Of a stretch of 48,973 nt of DNA, positions 42,357 through 48,973 are shown piece after piece. The translations under genes were made by a program, and so were the position numbers. Position 1 is the stretch's first letter; each line of letters begins with the position of its first letter. This stretch comes from Actinomycetota bacterium (lineage in GTDB: Bacteria; Actinomycetota; Actinomycetes; Streptosporangiales; Streptosporangiaceae), in NCBI GenBank assembly GCA_003164955.1, contig PLRW01000039.1:748-49720 (forward strand), in the 5' to 3' direction. The notes below the pieces were generated by a model. It did not search any database, was not told the DNA's origin, and was given only the letters and a program-made list of their open reading frames with translations.

Positions 42357-42776
42357 ATGCCCGAACTAGCCTATTCCGACATCAAGATCGGTGATAACGC
42401 GTCGCTGACCAGAACGATCACGGAAGCACACATCGTGAATTTTGCCGGCATCACCGGAGACTTCAACCCGGTTCATGTTGACGCCGAATTCGCGCAGCAG
42501 TCGATGTTCGGGGAGCGCATCGCGCACGGCATGCTCATGGCCGGCTTCATTTCGACGGTCCTGGGCATGCAGCTGCCCGGGCCGAATGCCATCTATCTCG
42601 GCCAGGAACTCAAATTCACCGCTCCGGTCAAAATTGGCGACACGGTGACGGTCACGGCGACCGTGTCGGAGAAACGCGACGACAAGCGGATCATCAAGCT
42701 CCAGACCACCGTGGTGAATCAAAAGGGTGAAAAAGTGGTCGACGGCAACGCGGTCATCAAGAAGCTGGGCCTGTGA
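42357..42776 (+). CDS. MaoC/PhaJ-type (R)-specific enoyl-CoA hydratase
   Basis: 139 residues, single hot-dog domain. The catalytic hydratase-2 motif reads ITGDFNPVHVDAEFA with the Asp and His in place, then FGERIAHGMLMAGF. Such enzymes hydrate trans-2-enoyl-CoA to (R)-3-hydroxyacyl-CoA and feed PHA synthesis or act on crotonyl-CoA; here, next to ccr, a crotonyl-CoA/3-hydroxybutyryl-CoA role is attractive. AAGGCGGAG precedes the ATG at 42357. A 14-bp tandem duplication spans its stop codon. Confidence 0.88.
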   Translation: MPELAYSDIKIGDNASLTRTITEAHIVNFAGITGDFNPVHVDAEFAQQSMFGERIAHGMLMAGFISTVLGMQLPGPNAIYLGQELKFTAPVKIGDTVTVTATVSEKRDDKRIIKLQTTVVNQKGEKVVDGNAVIKKLGL

Positions 42777-42788
42777 AGCTGGGCCTGT
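42761..42788. repeat. 14-bp perfect tandem duplication across a stop codon
   Basis: GAAGCTGGGCCTGT occurs at 42761-42774 and 42775-42788. The first copy encodes the last residues (KLGL) of the MaoC protein and begins its stop codon. The second copy is the 3' flank. Confidence 0.95.
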
Positions 42789-42820
42789 GAAAGAGCTACC
42801 AGGTGGCCGCCCTGGGCGGC

Positions 42821-43267
42821 TCAGTCCTGGAGTACGCGGAGAATGCGGGCGAGGTCGGCGCGATCGGCCGCGCTGAGCCGGCCGAAGACCCGTTCGGCCT
42901 CTGTCCCGCGGGCCGCACGGATCGCGGCGAGGATGGCGGCGCCGTCGCCGGTCACCTCGACCAGGGTGGCCCGCCGGTCGGCGGGGTCCGGGCGCCGCTG
43001 GACCAGGCCCCGGGATTCGAGCGCGTCGACGACCTCGGTCGCCGAACGGGGCGCGATGTGCAGATGGTCCGACAGTTCGGACAGGCGCATCGTGCCGTAC
43101 CGCTTCAGCACGCGCAGCGCGCGCAGGTGAGAGGGACTGATGTCCCAGGGGGCCAGGGTCTCCTGGGACATCTCACGCAGCCGCCGGGCCACCGCCCAGA
43201 ACGCCTCGGACAGCGGCTCGTCGCCCGCTGATTCGCGAGCACCCGGCTTCTCGCGCTCCTCCGCCAC
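42821..43267 (-). CDS. MarR-family regulator
   Basis: 148 residues with a central winged helix: ISPSHLRALRVLKRYGTMRLSELSDHLHIAPRSATEVVDALESRGLVQRRPDPADRRATLVEVT in overall pattern (recognition helix around the SATEVVDAL segment, wing DPADRRA). Dimer helices lie at both ends. The start is GTG at 43267 without a clear ribosome site, so the transcript may be leaderless. It is divergent from an ABC exporter with a 21-bp palindrome between them, the usual arrangement of a MarR repressor and its target. Confidence 0.9.
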   Translation of the reverse strand: MAEEREKPGARESAGDEPLSEAFWAVARRLREMSQETLAPWDISPSHLRALRVLKRYGTMRLSELSDHLHIAPRSATEVVDALESRGLVQRRPDPADRRATLVEVTGDGAAILAAIRAARGTEAERVFGRLSAADRADLARILRVLQD

Positions 43268-43295
43268 GCGGAATAGCCTATCAGCTTTTCGTGTT

Positions 43296-43316
43296 GTAGC
43301 CTCACATTGAGGTTAC
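43296..43316. promoter_or_regulatory. 21-bp palindrome, probable MarR operator
   Basis: CCTCA-CAT-TGAGG with outer GTA/TAC arms gives 8 of 9 paired positions around a 3-bp centre. It lies 29 bp before the marR start and 80 bp before the exporter ATG, between divergent genes, so it could control both. Confidence 0.65.
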
Positions 43317-43395
43317 CTCAGCATGGGTTCGGGACTCGCGCATCCGAGCGCGGGCCCACCCCGGCAGAATCGAGAAACACTTGGCGTCCCCCCAC

Positions 43396-45195
43396 ATGAA
43401 TCGAGATAGCAGCACCACGGGCCGGACTCGCGGCTCACGAACCGTCACGGCCGCGGAAAAGGCTCAGGCGCATGACGTGTCGCTGCGCCGCATCGGGCGG
43501 CTGTTCACCCCTTACCGCTGGCCATTGGCCATCGTCACCACCATCATCGTCGCCTCGTCCATCGTGGGCCTGGCCTCCCCGTTCCTGCTCCGCGCGGTGA
43601 TTGACAAAGCCCTGCCGCAGAAGAACGTGACCCTGCTGGCCTGGCTCGTCATCGGCATGGTCGCCGTGGCCGCGATCACCTCGGCGTTCGGCGTGATCCA
43701 GACCTGGATCAGCACCAAAGTCGGTCAGCAGGTCATGCACGGGCTGCGCACCAGCGTCTTCGGCCACCTGCAACGGCAGTCGATCGCCTTCTTCACCCGC
43801 ACCCGCACCGGCGAGATCCAGTCCCGCATCCAGAACGACATCGGCGGCATGGAATCGGTCGTGACCTCGACCGCGACCTCCATCGCGTCCAACCTCACCA
43901 CCGCGGTCGCCACCGCGGTCGCCATGGTCGTGCTGTCCTGGAAGCTCTCCCTCATCTCGCTGGTCGTCATGCCGCCCGCGATCTACCTGACCCGCAAGGT
44001 CGCCCGGATGCGCCGGGCCATCACTTCGCAGCAGCAGCGCGAGCTGGCCGACCTCAACGTCACCATCGAGGAAGGGCTGTCGATCAACGGCGTCCAGCTG
44101 GCTAAGACCATGGGCACCGGCCCGTCGCTGGTCGAACGGTTCACGGCCTCCTCGGCCCGGCTGATCGACCTGGAGCTGCGCTCCCAGCTGGCCGGGCGCT
44201 GGCGGATGGCCTCCCTGACGATCATCTTCGCCGCGATCCCCGCGATCATCTACCTCGCCGCCGGGCTGCCGGTGACCGCGGGCGCGGTCACCATCGGCAC
44301 CCTGATCGCCTTCACCACCCTGCAGAACAGTTTGTTCCGCCCGCTGACCGGGCTGCTCAACACCAGCGTGTCCGTGATCAGCTCACTGGCACTGTTCGCG
44401 CGGATCTTCGAGTACCTGGACCTGCCGGTCGAGGTCGACGAGCCCGCCCACCCGGTCGAGATCGACCCGGCCCAGATCACCGGGCACGTCCGCTTCACCG
44501 ACGTGAGCTTCGCCTACCCCGGCGCTGACCGGCCGGCCGTCACCGGCATCGATCTGGACGTCCCGGCCGGGAGCACGCTCGCCCTGGTCGGTGAGACCGG
44601 ATCGGGCAAGACCACGCTGGCGTCGCTGATCGCCCGGCTCTACGACCCCAGCCGCGGCAGCATCCGCATCGACGGCATCGACCTCCGTGACCTGCGGTTC
44701 GCCGACCTCACCGCGGTCGTGGGCGTGGTCAGCCAGGAGACGTACCTGCTGCACACCACGGTCCGGGAGAACCTGCGCTACGCCCGGCCCGGGGCCACCG
44801 ACGCCGAGATCGAGGACGCGGCGCGGGCCGCCCAGATCCACGACCTCATCGCCAGCCTGCCCGATGGCTACGACACCATGGTCGGGTCGCGCGGGCACCG
44901 GTTCTCCGGTGGGGAGAAGCAGCGCATCGCGATCGCCCGGACCCTGCTGCGCGACCCGCGCGTGCTCGTGCTGGACGAGGCGACCAGCGCCCTGGACACC
45001 GAAACCGAGCGCTCTGTGCAGAAGGCGTTCGACGCCCTGGCCCAGGGCCGCACCACGATCACCATCGCCCACCGGCTGTCCACCGTGCGCAACGCCGACC
45101 AGATCGTCGTCCTGGACCACGGCCGCGTCACCGAGGCCGGCACCCACACCAGCCTCATCGCCAGCAACGGCCGCTACGCCGCTCTCGCTGCCTAA
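43396..45195 (+). CDS. ABC exporter, fused permease and ATPase
   Basis: 599 residues. Six membrane helices (about 35-310) include the exporter-type FFTRTRTGEIQSRIQND segment. The ATPase half follows: Walker A GETGSGKTT, Q-loop VSQETYLLHTTV, signature FSGGEKQR, Walker B VLVLDEATSALD and the switch His in IAHRLSTV. It acts as a homodimer or with a partner, pumping a lipophilic compound out. ATG at 43396 is used; a TTG at 43381 would add five residues, and neither has a good ribosome site. The divergent MarR gene suggests drug-responsive control. Confidence 0.93.
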   Translation: MNRDSSTTGRTRGSRTVTAAEKAQAHDVSLRRIGRLFTPYRWPLAIVTTIIVASSIVGLASPFLLRAVIDKALPQKNVTLLAWLVIGMVAVAAITSAFGVIQTWISTKVGQQVMHGLRTSVFGHLQRQSIAFFTRTRTGEIQSRIQNDIGGMESVVTSTATSIASNLTTAVATAVAMVVLSWKLSLISLVVMPPAIYLTRKVARMRRAITSQQQRELADLNVTIEEGLSINGVQLAKTMGTGPSLVERFTASSARLIDLELRSQLAGRWRMASLTIIFAAIPAIIYLAAGLPVTAGAVTIGTLIAFTTLQNSLFRPLTGLLNTSVSVISSLALFARIFEYLDLPVEVDEPAHPVEIDPAQITGHVRFTDVSFAYPGADRPAVTGIDLDVPAGSTLALVGETGSGKTTLASLIARLYDPSRGSIRIDGIDLRDLRFADLTAVVGVVSQETYLLHTTVRENLRYARPGATDAEIEDAARAAQIHDLIASLPDGYDTMVGSRGHRFSGGEKQRIAIARTLLRDPRVLVLDEATSALDTETERSVQKAFDALAQGRTTITIAHRLSTVRNADQIVVLDHGRVTEAGTHTSLIASNGRYAALAA

Positions 45196-45196
45196 G

Positions 45197-45216
45197 CGCC
45201 GGCGCTCTCCCCGGCG
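45197..45216. terminator. Weak hairpin between convergent genes
   Basis: CGCCGG and CCGGCG form 6-bp arms around an 8-nt loop, directly after the exporter stop and before the livF stop. Possible shared terminator. Confidence 0.35.
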
Positions 45217-45247
45217 TCCGAAGCCGCTCCCGCCCCAGCCGGTCCGT

Positions 45248-46006
45248 TTACCTGCCCGCGCGGTTCTCCGTGCCCGGCCGCCCGGACGCGCCACCGAGAT
45301 AAAGGGCCCCGATCTCCGGGTTGTCGAGCACCTCGCTCCCGCTCCCGGTCAGCCGCACCCGGCCGTTTTCCAGCACGACCCCATGGGTGGACAGCCGCAG
45401 GCCCGCTCGTGCGTTCTGCTCGACCAGCAGAACCGTCTTGCCGGCCGCGTTCATCGCGACGACCGCGTCGAAGACCGAGCGCAGCACCTTCGGCGACAGG
45501 CCCATCGACGGCTCGTCCAGGATGATCAGGGATGGGTCGAGCATGAGGCTCCGGGCGAACTCGACCAGCCGCTGCTGGCCGCCGGACAGGCTGCCCGCCT
45601 TCTTCGGCGCCCAGTCGGCCACCTGGGGGAACATCTCGTGCACCTGGGTGCGCCTGCGGGCCAGCAGCTTGCGGTCACCGATCGTGTAGCCGCCGAGGTC
45701 GAGGTTCTCGGCCACGGTCATGTCCCGGAACAGGCTGTGGTGCTGGGGGACGTGCACCATGCCCATGCCCAGGATCTGCCGGGGGCTGCGCCCGGCGATG
45801 GGCTCGCCGCGCAGCAGCACCCGGCCGCGGCGCGGGCGCAGCAGTCCGCTGATGCTGCCCAGCAGGGTGGATTTCCCGGCCCCGTTGGGACCGACAATGC
45901 AGGTGATGCCGCCCTCGGGCACGGTGAACGACACGTCGTGCAGGATGTCGCCGCCGCCGTATCCCGCGTACAAGCCCTCGACGGTCAGGGCCACCCCGCT
46001 AGGCAT
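45248..46006 (-). CDS. livF: Branched-chain amino-acid type ABC transporter ATPase
   Basis: 252 residues. Walker A GPNGAGKST, signature LSGGQQRLVEFARSL, Walker B LIILDEPSMGLSP and switch His region replaced by the family form LLVEQNA mark LivF. It energises import of a branched-chain amino acid, urea or related amide with LivG. It overlaps livG by 8 bp and is the last gene of the operon seen here. The substrate cannot be fixed from the ATPase. Confidence 0.92.
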   Translation of the reverse strand: MPSGVALTVEGLYAGYGGGDILHDVSFTVPEGGITCIVGPNGAGKSTLLGSISGLLRPRRGRVLLRGEPIAGRSPRQILGMGMVHVPQHHSLFRDMTVAENLDLGGYTIGDRKLLARRRTQVHEMFPQVADWAPKKAGSLSGGQQRLVEFARSLMLDPSLIILDEPSMGLSPKVLRSVFDAVVAMNAAGKTVLLVEQNARAGLRLSTHGVVLENGRVRLTGSGSEVLDNPEIGALYLGGASGRPGTENRAGR

Positions 46007-46775
46007 CGGCGCCGTCCGGGCTGGGCTCGTCGTCCAGCGCCGCCCCGAGGTAGGCGTCCAGCACCCGCGGGTCGGTCGAGATGATCTCCGGCGGCCCGGC
46101 CGCCACCACGGTGCCGTAGTCCAGCACCGTGACCTGATGGCACAGCCCCATTACGAACTCCATGTTGTGCTCCACGATCAGGAAGGTGGTGCCCCGGGCG
46201 TTGAGATCGCGGATCCGTGCGGCGATGGTCTGGATCAGTGACGGGTTCACCCCGCCGGCGGGCTCGTCGAGCAGCACGATGGCCGGGTCGGCGGCCAGGA
46301 CCGTGGCCAGTTCGAGCAGCTTGCGCTGGCCGTAGGACAGCGTCCCGGCCAGGGCGTTGGCGTACTGGTCGATCCCGGTGAACTCCAGCAGTTCGCGCGC
46401 GCGGCGCCGGTCCACGGTACCGCCGGCCCGGGCCAGCAGGCCACCGCGTTCACGGCTGGGCTTCGCGGCCACCAGCATGTTCTCCAGCAGCGTGAGCCGC
46501 GGGAAAATCCTGGTCAACTGGAATGTGCGCCCCATGCCGAGGCCGAAGACCTTCTGCGCGGACGCGCCCGTGATGTTCTGGCCGGCCAGGTAGACCGCGC
46601 CCGAGTCCGGCCGCTCGTACCCGGTCATGATGTTGAACAGCGTGGTCTTGCCGGACCCGTTCGGGCCGATCAGGCCCGTGATGGAGCCCTCCGCCACGGT
46701 CAGTGAGCAGTCGTCCAGGGCATGCACACCGCCGAAGGCCTTTGAGATCCCCTCCGTGCGCAGCTCGGCGGTCAT
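45999..46775 (-). CDS. livG: Branched-chain amino-acid type ABC transporter ATPase
   Basis: 258 residues. Walker A GPNGSGKTT, LivG-specific GRTFQLTRIFPRLTLLENM, signature LSYGQRKLLELA, Walker B IVLLDEPAGGVNP and LIVEHNMEFVM are all present. The ATG at 46775 overlaps the livM stop as ATGA; a longer open frame upstream is a shadow. Partner of LivF. Confidence 0.93.
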   Translation of the reverse strand: MTAELRTEGISKAFGGVHALDDCSLTVAEGSITGLIGPNGSGKTTLFNIMTGYERPDSGAVYLAGQNITGASAQKVFGLGMGRTFQLTRIFPRLTLLENMLVAAKPSRERGGLLARAGGTVDRRRARELLEFTGIDQYANALAGTLSYGQRKLLELATVLAADPAIVLLDEPAGGVNPSLIQTIAARIRDLNARGTTFLIVEHNMEFVMGLCHQVTVLDYGTVVAAGPPEIISTDPRVLDAYLGAALDDEPSPDGADA

Positions 46776-47920
46776 GACGGAGTGCCTTCCCGCCGGCCAG
46801 CCGTCCGCGAGGCGGGCGCCCCCGCGGAGGTGCCGGGCGCGGTCAGGTCCGGTGGTGCAGCCTCCGGGGCCGCGCCGCCGTCCGCGGTGGTCTCGGATAC
46901 CGAACGGTCCCGGGCGCGGGATCGCCAGGCGGTGATCCGTTCGCCCAGGGTGGGTATCACGCCGCGCGGCAGGAACAGGATGACGAGCAGGAAGACCGCG
47001 CCCAGCAGGATCTCGCTGAGGTAGTCGTTGGTGAACTGCACGGTCAGCCACTGCTGCACGGGCTCGAGGATCAGCGCGCCGAGTGCGGGCCCGAAGACGG
47101 TGCCCAGGCCGCCGAAGAAGCCCATCAGCGCTAGCTGCAGGTCGAACAGCGGGTCGAACGCGGACTGCGGGTGGACCGCGCCGATGAAGTAATACCACAG
47201 GCCCCCGACCAGCCCGGTGATGAGGGCGGACACGACCAGGGCGCCGAGCTTGACCCGCATGGGGTGCACGCCCAGGCTGCGGGCGCGGTCCTCGTCGTCC
47301 CGGATCGCGCGCAGGTGCAAGCCGAAGCGCGACCGCCGGATCAGCCACGAGAGCGCCAGCGTGACCGCCGCGATCACCATCGCCAGGTAGTAGAACGGGT
47401 CGTTGTACGTCCCCGGCGCCCAGTTGAGGATGGGCGCGTCGATACCGCTGGTGCCGCCGGTGAAGGAGAAGTTGAACGCCATCAGCTGGAAGATGAAGAA
47501 GATGGCGATCGTGATGACCACGAACGTGTGCCGCCGGACCCGCAGCGCGACCAGGCCGACCGGCACCGCGACGGCGGCGGCCACGACGGCGGCCAGTGGC
47601 AGCAGCGCGAACACCGCGTCGCCGGTCAGGTGCCAGTCCTGGGCCCCGATCGCCACCGTGTACATCCCGCTGCCGAAGAACACCGCGTGGCCGAGGGACA
47701 GATAGCCGGAGTACCCGGAGAAGATGTTCCAGGCGGACGCGGCCGCGATGAAGATCAGCGCGTCAAAGCCGTACGTGGTGGCGAGCGGGTTGCTGTACAC
47801 CAGCGGGAAGATCGCGAACACGGCCAGCAGCACGACCAGTCCGGCCGACGTCAGCAGGGTGCGGTGGCCCGGTGCGCCGGCGGCCCGGTGCGCCGGCGAG
47901 CGAACGGCGGATGACGTCAC
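46772..47920 (-). CDS. livM: Branched-chain amino-acid type ABC permease
   Basis: 382 residues with about ten membrane helices. Family blocks: GYSGYLSLGHAVFFGSGMYT, RSRFGLHLRAIRDDEDRARS and MGFFGGLGTVFGPALGALIL. The start is GTG at 47920, overlapping the livH stop as GTGA. The N-terminal codons contain a perfect 16-bp tandem duplication (47866-47897), which must have changed the N-terminal reading frame if recent. The Pro/Ala-rich C-terminal tail (about 345-382) is longer than usual. Confidence 0.9.
   Translation of the reverse strand: MTSSAVRSPAHRAAGAPGHRTLLTSAGLVVLLAVFAIFPLVYSNPLATTYGFDALIFIAAASAWNIFSGYSGYLSLGHAVFFGSGMYTVAIGAQDWHLTGDAVFALLPLAAVVAAAVAVPVGLVALRVRRHTFVVITIAIFFIFQLMAFNFSFTGGTSGIDAPILNWAPGTYNDPFYYLAMVIAAVTLALSWLIRRSRFGLHLRAIRDDEDRARSLGVHPMRVKLGALVVSALITGLVGGLWYYFIGAVHPQSAFDPLFDLQLALMGFFGGLGTVFGPALGALILEPVQQWLTVQFTNDYLSEILLGAVFLLVILFLPRGVIPTLGERITAWRSRARDRSVSETTADGGAAPEAAPPDLTAPGTSAGAPASRTAGRREGTPS
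47866..47897. repeat. 16-bp perfect tandem duplication in the livM 5' codons
   Basis: GGCCCGGTGCGCCGGC at 47866-47881 and 47882-47897, encoding part of residues 8-19 of LivM. Confidence 0.9.
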
Positions 47921-48798
47921 TGGGCCCGCACCGCCTTCCGGCCGAACAGACCCGACGGGCGGACCGTCAGCACGATGACCAGCGCGGCGTAGAACACCAC
48001 GATGGCCCAGTTGGGCGACCAGATGTCCACCAGGGACTCGACGGTGATCATGAAGACGGCGGCGACCAGTGCGCCGCCGATACTGCCGAGGCCGCCGAGG
48101 ATGATGATGGCCAGCAGCCGGGAGATCAGGTCGTACCCGCTGTTGGGGTTGAACCCGCCGCTGGTGGCGCCGTACGCCATCCCGCCCGCCGCGGTCACCG
48201 CGACGCCGATCCCGAACGTGATCGCGGCGACCCGGTTGACGTCGATGCCGATGAGCCGGGCCGCCGTCGCGTCCTGCATGGTGGCCCGCACGCCGCGGCC
48301 GAACCGGGACCGGTACAGCAGCAGGTAGATCGCCGCCACCAGGGCCAGGGCGAGAATGAAGCAGTAGACGTAGATGTCGTTGATGTAGAACCCGCCCAGC
48401 GCGAAGCTCGAGTTGATGTAGGAAGCCTTGAGCGTGACCACGTTGGGGCCGAAGATCCAGTACAGCGCGCCCTCGAGGATGATCGCGACCGCGAAGCACG
48501 CCAGCAGGGACATCGACGTGCGCTCGCTGCCGCGCAGCGGCCGGATGACCGCGGTGTGGATGACCAGCCCGAGCACGAACATCGCCGGGATCGTGATCAG
48601 CAGACCGAGGAACAGGTCGATGTGCAGGTGCACAGAGAGCACGTAGCTGAGATAGCCGCCGACGATCACCAGGATCCCCTGGGCGACGTTGATGATGTCG
48701 AGCACGCCGAAGATCAGGGTGAGCCCGACCGCCATCAGCGCATAGACTCCGCCGCCCAGTATCCCGTCGGCGATGGCCGGGTAAATCTGGTGTGCCAT
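47917..48798 (-). CDS. livH: Branched-chain amino-acid type ABC permease
   Basis: 293 residues with about eight membrane helices. Family blocks: GGVYALMAVGLTLIFGVLDI, NVAQGILVIVGGYL, RSRFGRGVRATMQDATAARL and IILGGLGSIGGALVAA. It forms the membrane channel with LivM. It is 34 bp after the binding-protein gene and overlaps livM by four bases. Confidence 0.94.
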   Translation of the reverse strand: MAHQIYPAIADGILGGGVYALMAVGLTLIFGVLDIINVAQGILVIVGGYLSYVLSVHLHIDLFLGLLITIPAMFVLGLVIHTAVIRPLRGSERTSMSLLACFAVAIILEGALYWIFGPNVVTLKASYINSSFALGGFYINDIYVYCFILALALVAAIYLLLYRSRFGRGVRATMQDATAARLIGIDVNRVAAITFGIGVAVTAAGGMAYGATSGGFNPNSGYDLISRLLAIIILGGLGSIGGALVAAVFMITVESLVDIWSPNWAIVVFYAALVIVLTVRPSGLFGRKAVRAQ

Positions 48799-48832
48799 CT
48801 CAGCTCCGTGCCGCTCCGTCCGTCAGTTGGAT

Positions 48833-48973
48833 TTACTGGCCCCAGTCGGGCTTCGGGTAGAGGATCTTCACCGAGCCGGGGTCTCCGACCGGGAGGACCT
48901 GAACGAACTTGCCGCTCTGCCACTGGAAGATGTAGGCGGTCGCGGACAGGTTCTCGCCGAGCGAGTTGAACTT
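48833..48973 (-). CDS. livK: Substrate-binding protein of the Liv-type transporter, C-terminal end
   Basis: Only the last 46 residues are in the window (ATAYIFQWQSGKFVQV, then LPVGDPGSVKILYPKPDWGQ, then TAA). The ending F..WQ.GKF..V.P...G......P.P.W is typical of periplasmic-type Leu/Ile/Val or amide-binding proteins. Its position before livH completes the importer. The ligand cannot be judged from this fragment. Confidence 0.75.
   Translation of the reverse strand, partial: KFNSLGENLSATAYIFQWQSGKFVQVLPVGDPGSVKILYPKPDWGQ

Overview
The window is about 49 kb of GC-rich DNA with GTG/TTG starts, stop/start-overlapping operons, GAF-ANTAR regulators, TetR/MFS and MarR/ABC pairs and a complete core of the ethylmalonyl-CoA pathway. 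This points to a soil-type member of the Actinomycetota (Streptosporangiales- or Catenulisporales-like). I cannot assign a genus from sequence alone. No rRNA, tRNA, CRISPR array, transposase or integrase was seen.

Layout. 1-5.3 kb: the 3' part of a PTS Enzyme I gene, then a glycerol operon (glpF, glpK, glpD). 5.4-7.3 kb: a decayed PfkB sugar kinase, an NTF2-like protein and a small conserved hypothetical protein. 7.4-13.1 kb: the most unusual block. A five-gene minus-strand operon encodes a cytosolic three-domain FtsK/SpoIIIE-type ATPase and four small helical proteins (one WXG100-like), and faces a protein resembling the N-terminal part of Mrr-type restriction proteins. 13.3-17 kb: a hybrid histidine kinase with an elaborate promoter, a YbjQ-like protein and a secreted G1 (eqolisin) peptidase. 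17.2-21 kb: TetR plus 14-TM drug exporter with twin operator-like sites, DUF2237, and a hemolysin III/PAQR membrane protein. 21.2-27.2 kb: fatty acid desaturase plus flippase-like protein, two GAF-ANTAR regulators and a small membrane protein. Two copies of a 67-68 nt structured RNA-like element flank the desaturase to ANTAR segment. 27.3-33 kb: R2-like di-iron protein plus SCP2 protein, a two-domain VOC protein and a membrane GGDEF/EAL protein. 33.2-35.8 kb: an MbtH-like pseudogene and glgB. 35.8-42.8 kb: ethylmalonyl-CoA pathway operon (ccr, ecm, mcl, MaoC hydratase, mcd) with a divergent MaoC/PhaJ-type hydratase. 42.8-49 kb: MarR and an ABC exporter, then a branched-chain amino-acid type ABC importer (livF-G-M-H and the 3' end of the binding protein).

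How the genes work together. The window carries glycerol import and oxidation, glycogen branching, and acetyl-CoA assimilation through ethylmalonyl-CoA. It also has lipid modification (desaturase, and a di-iron/SCP2 pair) and several regulator-exporter units.

The observations most worth following are: (i) the FtsK-like/WXG-like operon; (ii) the duplicated promoter-hairpin-U-tract element at 21.3 and 26.0 kb; (iii) an mbtH-like gene broken by an exact 16-bp tandem duplication, one of several 14-19 bp perfect tandem duplications in the window. All identifications rest on reading motifs by eye. No database search was possible.
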